From Actinocrinis sp035650855 (GTDB lineage: Bacteria; Actinomycetota; Actinomycetes; Streptomycetales; Catenulisporaceae): a stretch of 64,000 bases of DNA. Position 1 is the first letter of the stretch. Every line of letters starts with the position of its first letter. Shown piece after piece: positions 43,290 through 51,680 of the stretch. The stretch covers positions 18,225 to 82,224 of the forward strand of contig NZ_DASRGV010000061.1 in NCBI RefSeq assembly GCF_035650855.1. Reading direction: 5' to 3'. The notes under the pieces were generated by a model, which was not told the DNA's origin, did no database searches, and saw only the letters and a list, made by a program, of their open reading frames with translations. The position numbers and the translations under genes were made by a program.

Positions 43290-45566
43290 CTAGACGAACA
43301 GCGGAATCGGATTGAGTCGCTCATAAGGCGTCGGTTCGGCCAGCCGGTGCAGCGCGACCGGCACGTCGTACAGGCGCCCCGGGGCAAGCCGCGCCCAGAA
43401 GTGCCGCAGGCCGGGCACGATCACCTTCACCACCGGGATGCCGAGGTCGGGTCGGGTCTGGTCCAGCACCAGCAGTTCGAGCCCCCGCGAGCGGGTCAGC
43501 GCCGTGATCGCCTCGATGTCGTCGAGCAGATCCGCGGCGGGGGTGTACCGGTAGTCCTGCGCCCCGACCGCCTTGCCGCCCGCGGCCGGCAACAGATATT
43601 CAGGGCACCGTCTCGCGCAATGGGCCCACCACGCGTCGAGATCCGGGTCTCCGGCGCTGTCGCGGCACACGACCGCGCCGAACAGCTGGCCCATCTCGGT
43701 CAACGCCCGGCGCAGCGCGATCCGCGGGTCGAAGTGCGCGCCGAAGCCGAAGACGATCCGTCCGCCCTCGGCGCCCGCCTGCCGCGAGAGCGCGGCGAAC
43801 ACCGGGATGCCGAGATCGGAGGTCAGATCCAGCGCCCACACCTCGCGGCCGAGCCGTCGGTAGTGCGCGCGCAGGGCCTCGATCCACGGCTCGTCGAAGG
43901 AGTCGAGGTCGAGCGCCGGGTGCGTCGTGCGGTTGTACCACCACAGCGCGACCGCGTCCCGCTCCACCAGCTCCAGGAAACCCTGCACGATCGCGTCCTC
44001 GAGGCAGCTTCCGGCCGCGTTCCCGTTGGAGTTCGCGGACAACTGCCCGGACCACTGCGGGCCGCGGCCGAAGTAGAGCAGTTCGGTCGGCAGCAGCCGC
44101 TGGGTCTGCCCGGTCAGCGACCAGACCGGGGTCCACTCGTGCACGGCTTTCTCGTCGAAGGGTTCGCACACGTGCTGGAGCGCCGAGTGCGTCTTGTTCC
44201 AGCGCCGGCGGTCACACAGTTGGCGCTCATGGAAGAGCTGGCAGCGATCGGGATGGACGGCCAGTTCGCCGAGCGAGCGGTAGCTGGCCCGCACGGTCAG
44301 CTCGTCGCCCTGCCGGACGGCGCTGTAGCGCTCGGCGGCCTCGCACAGCGCGCCGACCCGGGCCTCCAGCGCGGTGACCCCTTTGCCGCTGCTCTGCGCG
44401 CGGACCCCGGAACGCAGCCCGGCGAGCGAACGCGTTCGCACGGCCAGATTCGGGCCGGAGACGTAGCAGTTGAGGAAGTCAGGCACCCCCGCGGCGGGTT
44501 CGAGCGCCTTCGTGATCCCGGTGACCGGGCCGACCAGGTGCTGGTAGCGGGCCAGCATCGCCTCGGCGGACAGGGCTCGGTGACCGCCGCCGGTATCCGC
44601 GGCCTTCGGCTGCGAGCGCGGGGTGATCGGCCTGCGCGCGAGCCGTGCCATCATCGCGGGGTCGCCGCACTCCGGGCACTGCGGCCGGCGCGCGACCGTG
44701 TGCCGGGTGCCGTGCAGCGTCATCGTGTCCAGCGTGTAGACGGAATTCTGCTCCGCCTGCCGTACCCCGGCCAGCCACTTGGCGGCTTCCAGCACCGCGA
44801 ACTGGATCGCGACGGACCGGGCGGCGGCTATGGACGCCTCCGGGTAGCGCACCCGTGATCCAGCCGCCTCCGCACGGCTGATCCACGGTTCGCAGCGGCG
44901 ATGGTCGCCGAGCCGCTTGGCCAGGCAGGACCAGCACGGCCCCGCGCCGGGCTGGAACAGCGGCCCGATCCAGGGCTGCGGTCCGCACGGCTTGGCCAGC
45001 AGCCACGCCTGGCCGCTCGCGCGCTGCGCCGCGTCGATCGCGGCCAGCTCGGGAGCCAGATAGTCATCGCAGAACACGAGCGTGAACGCGCCCGCCGGAC
45101 ACGCCTCGCCCTCGAGGGTGCTCAGCGCGGAGGCCCGGCACGCCTCGCGAGCGGCGGCGTGGTCCACCTCGCCGATCGAAATCAGGCGCACCGGCGTCCT
45201 GCCGAGCGCCTCCGCGGCCAGCGGGCCGTCGAGGCCGGCCAGATCCCAGTAGGCCTCGGCCGCGGCGTCGCGCGGCGGACCTGTTCGCGTGCTGTCTCGG
45301 AATGCCAGCAGATCGGCGTCGAAGAGCTGGCCGATCAGGCGGCCGACTTGGGCTGCGGTCATCGCGGGGGTGGCGTCGCGCACGACGCCGGCCAGCGTGC
45401 GGCTGCCGTCGAGCAGCGGCGCCAGCACCTCGATGAAATCTCCCTCCAGAGCAGTCACCCCGAGCGGAGACAGCAGATATGCCGCCTCGCCCGGGATGAC
45501 CGCGCTGCGCAGATGCCGCTTGAACCCGACCAGCCGGCCCGTGTCCGGACCGTCTGCGGTGATCAC
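43290..45566 (-). CDS. fused TOMM cyclodehydratase (E1-like + YcaO)
   Basis: 758 aa. N-terminal leader-binding winged-helix-like region (~15-90). ThiF/E1-like middle with a zinc tetracysteine (C211xxC214 and C297xxC300). YcaO domain (~350-758) has the ATP-binding motifs ALEARVGALCEAAERYS and QGFLELVERDAVALWW. It ends NPIPLFV, the Pro-rich C-terminus of azoline-forming YcaOs. It uses ATP to cyclise Cys/Ser/Thr of the precursor. GTG at 45566 overlaps the precursor stop by 4 nt; its Shine-Dalgarno AGGAGG lies inside the precursor's last codons. Confidence 0.92.
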   Translation of the reverse strand: MITADGPDTGRLVGFKRHLRSAVIPGEAAYLLSPLGVTALEGDFIEVLAPLLDGSRTLAGVVRDATPAMTAAQVGRLIGQLFDADLLAFRDSTRTGPPRDAAAEAYWDLAGLDGPLAAEALGRTPVRLISIGEVDHAAAREACRASALSTLEGEACPAGAFTLVFCDDYLAPELAAIDAAQRASGQAWLLAKPCGPQPWIGPLFQPGAGPCWSCLAKRLGDHRRCEPWISRAEAAGSRVRYPEASIAAARSVAIQFAVLEAAKWLAGVRQAEQNSVYTLDTMTLHGTRHTVARRPQCPECGDPAMMARLARRPITPRSQPKAADTGGGHRALSAEAMLARYQHLVGPVTGITKALEPAAGVPDFLNCYVSGPNLAVRTRSLAGLRSGVRAQSSGKGVTALEARVGALCEAAERYSAVRQGDELTVRASYRSLGELAVHPDRCQLFHERQLCDRRRWNKTHSALQHVCEPFDEKAVHEWTPVWSLTGQTQRLLPTELLYFGRGPQWSGQLSANSNGNAAGSCLEDAIVQGFLELVERDAVALWWYNRTTHPALDLDSFDEPWIEALRAHYRRLGREVWALDLTSDLGIPVFAALSRQAGAEGGRIVFGFGAHFDPRIALRRALTEMGQLFGAVVCRDSAGDPDLDAWWAHCARRCPEYLLPAAGGKAVGAQDYRYTPAADLLDDIEAITALTRSRGLELLVLDQTRPDLGIPVVKVIVPGLRHFWARLAPGRLYDVPVALHRLAEPTPYERLNPIPLFV

Positions 45567-45886
45567 GCCGAGTTCCTCCTGACCGGAACCGGGTCGCCCT
45601 GCGGCTCGGGCTCGTCGTCGCCCGGCTCGGTGCCGCAGAAGTTCACCGTCTGGGTCAGCCGGTGGCCGCGGGCGTGCTCCAGATCCTCGATGATCAGATC
45701 GGCGCCGCAGTACGGCTCCAGGGCCGGCGCCTCCTCGCGGCGGGCGACCTTGAGCCCGAACTCGGCCAGTACGGCGCACGGATCCGCGGCGTACCGCACG
45801 ACCAGCTCCGGCTCCATCCAGCTACGAGCGACGAGTTCGGCGAAGCGCCAGTCGCGTTCGACCGGCGTGTTGCTGACGTTCGACAT
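45563..45886 (-). CDS. NHLP-type TOMM precursor peptide
   Basis: 107 aa. Residues 14-45 match the nitrile-hydratase-like leader: FAELVARSWMEPELVVRYAAD then PCAVLAEFGL. The tail after ~73 holds the likely core, with Thr78, Thr80, Cys84, Thr86 and Ser106 (TQTVNFCGTEPG), followed by an acidic Pro-rich stretch. Only one core Cys is present. No Gly-Gly protease site is clear; Ala72-Gly74 is one guess. ATG 45886 is chosen for the GGAGGGGAG site; a longer frame starts at 45979. First gene of the TOMM operon. Confidence 0.8.
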   Translation of the reverse strand: MSNVSNTPVERDWRFAELVARSWMEPELVVRYAADPCAVLAEFGLKVARREEAPALEPYCGADLIIEDLEHARGHRLTQTVNFCGTEPGDDEPEPQGDPVPVRRNSA

Positions 45887-45950
45887 GACGGATCTCCCCT
45901 CCGGATCTTCGTCAGCCGTTCGCGCTGACACCATCGATAGTGCGCGCCGG

Positions 45951-45966
45951 TGTTCGGCGCCGAACA
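45951..45966. promoter_or_regulatory. 16-bp palindrome between TOMM operon and SARP gene
   Basis: TGTTCGGCGCCGAACA is a perfect palindrome in the 230-bp divergent spacer. On the minus strand it sits just upstream of a -10-like CACTAT (45940-45935). It does not contain SARP heptamers, so another regulator probably acts here. Confidence 0.5.
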
Positions 45967-46116
45967 GTGTCGGGCTCACCCGCGGGGCGTGAGTTCTTCA
46001 CATCCGCACTCATGAGCCCGTCACTGGCTGCTGGATCGGCCGTGGTGCCATTCTCGACGGGCGGTCGTCGTCACGGTCTTTGGCCGTTGGACGCCACCTC
46101 GAAGGGAGGCCGTGAG

Positions 46117-46932
46117 ATGGATGTCAAAGTTCTCGGTCCGGTGTGCATCGAGGAGCAGGGCACCTCGATCGTGCCGAGCGCGAGCAAACCGCGTCAGGTC
46201 CTCGCCCTTCTCGCCCTGCGCGCTGATCGTGTGGTCACCGTTCCGACGCTGGTGGAGGAGCTGTGGGGCGCGGAGGCCCCGCGCAGCGCCGCCACCACCC
46301 TGCAGACCTACGTGCTGCAACTGCGCCGCCTCATCGGCGCCGCGCTGGCTCCCGACCCGAGCAGGCACGCCAAGGATGTGCTGGTCACCCGGCACGGCGG
46401 CTACCTGCTCGAGGTGCAGCCGGGGCGGATCGACGCGGACGAGTTCAACCAGCTGGCCGCCGCCGGACGCCGTGCCTACGAGGCCGGCGACGACCATCTG
46501 GCCTCGGAGACGCTCAGCCGGGCGCTGCGGCTCTGGCGCGGTCCGGCGCTGCTCGACGTGCGGGCGGGGCGGGTGCTCGAACTCGACGTGCTCGGCTTGG
46601 AAGAGGCCAGGATGGGCGCCCTCGAGCGCCGGATCGAGGCGGATCTGCGACTCGGCCGGCACGGCGCGCTGATCGGCGAGCTACGGGTGCTGGTGGCGCG
46701 GTATCCGATGCACGAGAACCTGTGCATGCAGCTGATGCTCGCGTTCTATCGCTCCGGCAGCGCCTGGCGGGCCCTGGAGTCGTTCCACCAGCTGCGCAAC
46801 ACCCTCAACCGGGAACTGGGCCTCGAGCCGTCCGGGCGGGTGCACCGGCTGCAGCAGGCGATCCTGCGCTCCGACCCGGCGCTGGACCTCGAGTCGCCGC
46901 GCGAGGCCTCGTTCGACCGCTTCGTGGCCTGA
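46117..46932 (+). CDS. SARP-family transcriptional activator
   Basis: 271 aa, a short SARP. OmpR-like winged helix (~1-95: MDVKVLGPVCIEEQG, KPRQVLALLALRADRVV, LVEELWG) plus the bacterial transcriptional activation domain (~100-255, RYPMHENLCMQLMLAFYRSG). SARPs bind 11-bp-spaced heptamers and recruit RNA polymerase. Six such sites were found in this window, so this is the likely pathway activator. ATG 46117 follows GGGAGG. It is divergent from the TOMM operon. Confidence 0.93.
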   Translation: MDVKVLGPVCIEEQGTSIVPSASKPRQVLALLALRADRVVTVPTLVEELWGAEAPRSAATTLQTYVLQLRRLIGAALAPDPSRHAKDVLVTRHGGYLLEVQPGRIDADEFNQLAAAGRRAYEAGDDHLASETLSRALRLWRGPALLDVRAGRVLELDVLGLEEARMGALERRIEADLRLGRHGALIGELRVLVARYPMHENLCMQLMLAFYRSGSAWRALESFHQLRNTLNRELGLEPSGRVHRLQQAILRSDPALDLESPREASFDRFVA

Positions 46933-47103
46933 GCCGCTCTGCCGACGGGCTGCGGTCGCCGCGATATCAGGCGCCTGCCGGTTCTCCACCACGCCGCGAG
47001 GAGCGCTGCCTACGGTCCCGCCAGTTCGGCAGTCCGCCGACTGCCCCGCGCGGCCGCCTTCCCCCGCGCGGGGCGCGTGGCGCCCCGCAGACAGGGAGAG
47101 TGC

Positions 47104-48744
47104 ATGGAAACCGCGGCCCTCGAAGAACTCGACGCGAAGCTGGTGGCCGAGGCGATCGCCGAGGCCGAGCAGGCCGTCGGCGCCGCCGCCCGGCCGGGAC
47201 TGCGCGAAGTAACCGTCGACCTGTCCGCGCTGCGGGAGCTGGTGCAGGCGGGCCCGGACGAGGAGGCCACCCGCAGGCAGCACGAGCGCGGCAAGCTGAC
47301 CGTGCGCGAGCGGCTTGACCTGCTGTTCGACGAGGGCACCTTCACAGAGGTCGAGACGCTGCGCCGGCACCGGGCCAATGCCTTCGGGCTGGACCGGCGC
47401 CGGCCGTACGGCGACGGGGTAGTCACCGGCTGGGGCCTGGTGCACGGCCGGACCGTATTCGCATTCGGACACGACTTCCGGGTGTTCGGCGGGGCGCTGG
47501 GCGAGGCGCACGCACAGAAGATCCACAAGGTCATGGATCTGGCCGCGGCGGCGGGAGCGCCGCTGGTCGGCTTGTGCGACGGGGCGGGCGCGCGGATCCA
47601 GGAGGGCGTGACCGCGCTGGCCGGCTACGGCGGCATCTTCGAGCGCAACGTGCGCATGTCCGGGGTCGTACCGCAGATCAGTGTGATCCTCGGGCCGTGC
47701 GCCGGCGGCGCGGCGTACTCCCCGGCGCTCACCGACTTCACGTTCATGGTGCGCGGCAACGCGCAGATGTTCATCACCGGCCCGGACGTGGTGCGCGCGG
47801 TCACCGGCGAGCAGGTGACGCATGAAAGCCTCGGCGGCGCGGATGTGCACGCACGCGCCTCGGGCGTATCAGCGTTCATTCATGACGACGAGGCAGCCTG
47901 CTTCGAGGACGTCAGGTTCCTGCTCTCACTGCTGCCGTCCAACAACGCCGAGCTGCCGCCGGCGGCCGAGTGCGGCGACCCGGCGGACCGCCGCGTCGAA
48001 GCGCTGCTCGACTTGGTGCCCACCGAACCGAATCAGGCCTATGATGTGCGCGCGGTCATCGGTGAGATCGTGGACGACGGGGAGTTGCTGGAGGTCCACG
48101 AGCACTGGGCCGGCAACGTGGTGTGCGCGCTGGCGCGCCTGGATGGGCACGTCGTCGGCATCGTGGCCAACCAGCCGCTGGTGATGGCCGGGGCGCTGGA
48201 CATCCACGCCAGCGAGAAGGCCGCGCGGTTCGTGCAGCTGTGTGACGCCTTCAACATCCCGCTGGTGACGCTGGTGGACGTGCCCGGCTTCCTGCCCGGC
48301 GTGGATCAGGAGAGCAACGGCATCATCCGGCACGGCGCGAAGCTGCTGTACGCGTACTGCAACGCCACCGTTCCGCGCGTGCAGGTCATCCTGCGCAAGG
48401 CGTACGGCGGCGCGTACATCGTGATGGACTCGCGGTCGATCGGCGCGGACCTGTCGTTCGCCTGGCCGGCCAACGAGGTCGCGGTCATGGGCGCGCAGGG
48501 CGCGGCGAACGTCATCTTCCGCAAGGAGATCGCCGAGTCCGCGGACCCGGAGGCGACGCGGGCCCGCAAGATCGACGAGTATCGCAGCGAACTGATGCAT
48601 CCGTTCTACGCGGCCGAGCGCGGCCTCGTCGACGACGTGATCGACCCGGCCGACACCCGCAAAGTCCTGATCCGCTCGCTCGCGATGCTGCGGCACAAGC
48701 ACGCCGACACGCCGGAGCGCAAGCACGGCAACCAGCCGGTCTAG
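47104..48744 (+). CDS. acyl-CoA carboxylase carboxyltransferase (beta) subunit
   Basis: 546 aa, full length. RQHERGKLTVRERLDLLFDEGTF, GAGARIQEGVTALAGYGGIF and GGAAYSPALTDF are typical of AccD/PccB subunits of actinomycetes. It transfers CO2 from biotin to acetyl- or propionyl-CoA. The biotinylated alpha subunit is not in the window and must come from the genome. The epsilon subunit gene follows 9 bp later. Likely provides extra malonyl-CoA for the PKS. ATG 47104 follows GGGAGAG. Confidence 0.93.
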   Translation: METAALEELDAKLVAEAIAEAEQAVGAAARPGLREVTVDLSALRELVQAGPDEEATRRQHERGKLTVRERLDLLFDEGTFTEVETLRRHRANAFGLDRRRPYGDGVVTGWGLVHGRTVFAFGHDFRVFGGALGEAHAQKIHKVMDLAAAAGAPLVGLCDGAGARIQEGVTALAGYGGIFERNVRMSGVVPQISVILGPCAGGAAYSPALTDFTFMVRGNAQMFITGPDVVRAVTGEQVTHESLGGADVHARASGVSAFIHDDEAACFEDVRFLLSLLPSNNAELPPAAECGDPADRRVEALLDLVPTEPNQAYDVRAVIGEIVDDGELLEVHEHWAGNVVCALARLDGHVVGIVANQPLVMAGALDIHASEKAARFVQLCDAFNIPLVTLVDVPGFLPGVDQESNGIIRHGAKLLYAYCNATVPRVQVILRKAYGGAYIVMDSRSIGADLSFAWPANEVAVMGAQGAANVIFRKEIAESADPEATRARKIDEYRSELMHPFYAAERGLVDDVIDPADTRKVLIRSLAMLRHKHADTPERKHGNQPV

Positions 48745-48753
48745 GCGGGTGCG

Positions 48754-48966
48754 ATGACCAGGTTCGCGCCGGGGGAGGCCGACGTGCGAATCCTGCGCGG
48801 GCACCCCACAGAGCAGGAGATCGCGGCGCTGGTCGCGGTCGTGGCGATGCTGGGCGCGGGCCGGCCGCGCACTGATGACGCCCAGCCCCGACTCGTCCGC
48901 CGCCGGAGCGGCCACCGTCAGTACCAACACCGCTCGGCCGCGTCCTGGCGCGGGCGGCGTCCATGA
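48754..48966 (+). CDS. acyl-CoA carboxylase epsilon subunit
   Basis: 70 aa. VRILRGHPTEQEIAALVAVVAML is the conserved core of the small AccE/PccE subunits that stabilise actinobacterial acyl-CoA carboxylases. The position directly after the beta subunit supports this. The basic C-terminus is not conserved. Confidence 0.85.
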   Translation: MTRFAPGEADVRILRGHPTEQEIAALVAVVAMLGAGRPRTDDAQPRLVRRRSGHRQYQHRSAASWRGRRP

Positions 48967-49005
48967 GGGCCGAACGCGGCGCCTGCATCAGTGAGGGAGA
49001 GCACT

Positions 49006-50079
49006 GTGACCACCGACAGCACCGCGACGGCCGCGCCGACCTCAGCACGCAATCGCAGAGCCCTGCGCGTGGTGCCCGAGTCGGTGCCGCTGCCGATGGC
49101 CCGCCTGCGGTATCGGACCATACACGGGCACAAGCACGCCTTCCGGATGGCGGGCAACGGTCCGGCGGTGCTGCTGATCCACGGAATCGGCGACTCCTCC
49201 GAGACCTGGGCGCCGATCGTGCCCGGCTTGGCCCGTAATCACCGGGTGATCGTGCCGGACCTGCTCGGGCACGGCGAGTCGGACAAGCCGCGCGGCGACT
49301 ATTCGATCGGCGGCTACGCCAACGGGATGCGCGACCTGCTGTCCGTGCTCGGCATCGACCGGGTCACGCTCGTCGGCCACTCCCTCGGCGGCGGGGTCGC
49401 GATGCAGTTCGCGTATCAGTACCCGGAGCGCACCGAACGGATCGTGCTGGTGGCCACCGGCGGGGTCGCACGCCACGTCACCCCGCTGCTGCGCGCCGCC
49501 TCGCTGCCGGGCGCCGAGCTGCTGATGGCCGGGATGAAGCTGCCCACGGTGCGCTGGCAGGTCACCGCCGCGGTCAAGCTGCTACAGCTGTCCGGGCTGC
49601 CGCTGGGCCGGGACGCGCCCGAACTGCTGCGCGTGCTGGACGCCCTGCCGAACGCCGACTCCCGCCTCGCCTTCGGCAGGACGCTGCGCGCGGTGGTGGA
49701 CTGGCGCGGACAACTGGGCACGCTGCTGGACCGCTGTTACCTGACCGAGGGCATGCCCACCATGCTCGTGTGGGGCGACAAGGACCCGATCCTGCCGGCC
49801 TCGCACGCCTGGCTCGCGCACATCGCGATGCCCGGCAGCCGGCTGGAACTGTTCAGCGACACCGGACACTTCCCGTTCCACACGCAGCCGCAGCGGTTCC
49901 TGGACATCCTGCTGGACTTCATGGCGACCACCGAGGCGGCCGGCTTCTCCGCGGAGGAGTGGCGGCAGATGCTGCGCAACCGCAGGGTCAAGCCGCGCCG
50001 CGCAGCCCGGCCGGCGAGCGCCGCGCCGCCGCAGGACGCCGGGGCCCCCGACCCGGCCGCCCGGCCCGAAGCCGCCTGA
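49006..50079 (+). CDS. alpha/beta hydrolase
   Basis: 357 aa. Nucleophile Ser in GHSLGGGVAMQF, oxyanion loop HGIGDSSETW, Asp in WGDKDPILPA and His in DTGHFPFHTQ complete the triad. The C-terminus is a basic Pro/Ala-rich tail. GTG 49006 was chosen because AGGGAG lies six bases upstream; GTG 48991 is also possible. In the cluster it could release, hydrolyse or lactonise an intermediate, or open an epoxide. Specificity cannot be read from the sequence. Confidence 0.85.
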   Translation: MTTDSTATAAPTSARNRRALRVVPESVPLPMARLRYRTIHGHKHAFRMAGNGPAVLLIHGIGDSSETWAPIVPGLARNHRVIVPDLLGHGESDKPRGDYSIGGYANGMRDLLSVLGIDRVTLVGHSLGGGVAMQFAYQYPERTERIVLVATGGVARHVTPLLRAASLPGAELLMAGMKLPTVRWQVTAAVKLLQLSGLPLGRDAPELLRVLDALPNADSRLAFGRTLRAVVDWRGQLGTLLDRCYLTEGMPTMLVWGDKDPILPASHAWLAHIAMPGSRLELFSDTGHFPFHTQPQRFLDILLDFMATTEAAGFSAEEWRQMLRNRRVKPRRAARPASAAPPQDAGAPDPAARPEAA

Positions 50080-50134
50080 TCCGGCGGCGCGAACCAGGGT
50101 TTTGATATTTCCGGCGATCGCCTTCCGCAGCCGC

Positions 50135-50166
50135 TCGAGCGGACGTCGAGGAAGGTCGCCAACCAT
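50135..50166 (+). promoter_or_regulatory. SARP-type promoter of the minimal PKS operon
   Basis: TCGAGCG (50135) and TCGAGGA (50146) are 11 bp apart, then exactly 8 bp and AACCAT (50161-50166) as -10. A degenerate third heptamer lies at 50124. It starts a ~240-nt leader before KS-alpha. Confidence 0.65.
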
Positions 50167-50175
50167 GCGCGTACA

Positions 50176-50292
50176 CGGTCCCGCTCCCCGCTCATCCGCG
50201 GGGAGCCGGACCGAGGACCGGCAGCCGTCCGCCACCGCGGGCGCGCCCGGTAGCTGCCGGGACCGGGCGGGACACGATCCCGCCCGTCCCGG
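50176..50292 (+). other. structured 5' leader of the minimal PKS mRNA (two hairpins)
   Basis: The hairpin at 50176-50213 has an outer CGGTCC/GGACCG and inner GCTCCCCGC/GCGGGGAGC stem with a 6-nt loop. The hairpin at 50257-50292 has outer CCGGGA/TCCCGG and inner GGGCGGGA/TCCCGCCC. The gap 50080-50411 has no conventional gene. These may act in attenuation or mRNA stability. Confidence 0.45.
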
Positions 50293-50331
50293 CACCCGGC
50301 TGGAATCGGACTTGAGAAGGGACCGACCTCA

Positions 50332-50415
50332 GTGAGGACTATCCGCACACCCGACCCCGGCCGGCGCCGCCCGTCCGCGAGCGGCCCGTCCGGGCAGAGC
50401 AGGGGTCGGCGATGA
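50332..50415 (+). CDS. possible 27-aa leader peptide coupled to KS-alpha
   Basis: GTG at 50332 with GAGAAGGGA upstream encodes a 27-residue, Arg-rich peptide (VRTIRTPDPGRRRPSASG...). It ends at a TGA that overlaps the KS-alpha ATG (ATGA). It may serve translational coupling. It could also be chance, since KS-alpha has its own GGGG site. Confidence 0.3.
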   Translation: MRTIRTPDPGRRRPSASGPSGQSRGRR

Positions 50416-51680
50416 GCCGCGCGGTCGCCATCACCGGCCTGGGCGTGGTCGCCCCCGGCGGCGTCGGCACGAAGGCGTACTGGGAGCTGTTGACCTCCGG
50501 GCGCACCGCCACCCGCACGATCACCCACTTCGACCCCTCGCCGTTCCGCTCCCGGGTGGGCGCCGAGGTCGACTTCGACCCGATCAAGGCCGGGCTCTCG
50601 CACCAGGACGCCCGCCGGATGGACCGGGCCTCCCAGTTCGCGGTGGTCTGCGCCCGCGAGGCGCTGGCCGACAGCGGCCTCGACGTCGAGTCGCTCGACC
50701 CGGGCCGCGTCGGCACCACCATCGCCACCGCGGTCGGCTGCACTACGAGCCTGGAGCGCGAGTACGTCGTGGTCAGCGACACCGGCACCAAGTGGGAAGT
50801 AGACCACGAATACGTGGTGCCCGAGCTGTACCGGCACTTCGTGCCCAGCTCGGTCGCCGCCGAGGTGGCCTGGGCCGCGGGCGCGCAGGGCCCGGCGTCG
50901 ATCGTCTCGACCGGCTGCACCTCCGGCCTCGACGCGCTCGGCTACGCGGTCGACCTGATCCGCGAGGGCAGCGTCGACGTCGTGGTGGCCGGCGGCACCG
51001 AGGCGCCCATCGCGCCGATCACCGCCGCCTGCTTCGACGCGATCCACGCCACCACCCCGCGCAACGACGACCCCGAACACGCCTGCCGCCCGTTCGACCG
51101 CACCCGCAACGGCCTGGTGCTCGGCGAGGGCGCGGCGGTGCTGATCCTGGAGGAGCTGGAGAGCGCCCGCCGCCGCGGCGCGCACATCTACGCCGAGATC
51201 AGCGGATTCGCCTCGCGCTGCAACGCCTACCACATGACCGGCCTCAAGCCGGACGGCCGCGAGATGGCCGAAGCGATCCGGGTCGCGCTGGACGAGGCGA
51301 GGCTGAACCCGGAGGCGATCGACTACATCAACGCGCACGGCTCCGGCACCAAGATGAACGACCGGCACGAGACCGGCGCGTTCAAGGCGGCGCTCGGCGA
51401 CCACGCGTACCGCGCCCCGGTCAGCTCGATCAAGTCCATGATCGGGCACTCGCTCGGCGCGATCGGCGCGCTGGAGATCGCCGCCTGCGCGCTGGCCATC
51501 GAGGAGAACGTGGTGCCGCCCACGGCCAACCTGCACGAGCCGGACCCGGACCTCGACCTCGACTACGTCCCCAACACCGCCCGCGAGCACCGCACCGACG
51601 CCGTGCTCAGCGTCGGCAGCGGCTTCGGCGGCTTCCAGAGCGCGCTGGTGCTCAACCGTGTCGGCAGGAGGGAAGCATGA
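50412..51680 (+). CDS. type II PKS ketosynthase alpha (KS-alpha)
   Basis: 422 aa. Active-site Cys169 in STGCTSGLDALGYA, His in YINAHGSGTKMNDRHE and in KSMIGHSLGAIGALE; all three catalytic residues are present. It forms the heterodimer with the chain-length factor and builds the poly-beta-keto chain on the ACP. The stop overlaps the CLF start (ATGA), the usual layout. The gene is preceded by a SARP box and a structured leader. Confidence 0.97.
   Translation: MSRAVAITGLGVVAPGGVGTKAYWELLTSGRTATRTITHFDPSPFRSRVGAEVDFDPIKAGLSHQDARRMDRASQFAVVCAREALADSGLDVESLDPGRVGTTIATAVGCTTSLEREYVVVSDTGTKWEVDHEYVVPELYRHFVPSSVAAEVAWAAGAQGPASIVSTGCTSGLDALGYAVDLIREGSVDVVVAGGTEAPIAPITAACFDAIHATTPRNDDPEHACRPFDRTRNGLVLGEGAAVLILEELESARRRGAHIYAEISGFASRCNAYHMTGLKPDGREMAEAIRVALDEARLNPEAIDYINAHGSGTKMNDRHETGAFKAALGDHAYRAPVSSIKSMIGHSLGAIGALEIAACALAIEENVVPPTANLHEPDPDLDLDYVPNTAREHRTDAVLSVGSGFGGFQSALVLNRVGRREA

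Noticed and set aside
45563..45886. Nitrile hydratase alpha subunit
   Set aside because: Only the leader-like helical segment matches; the metal-binding Cys cluster of the enzyme is absent and a cyclodehydratase gene follows.
50102..50335. 77-codon plus-strand frame in the KS-alpha leader
   Set aside because: Overlaps SARP boxes and hairpins; Arg/Ser/Gly-rich with no ribosome site.
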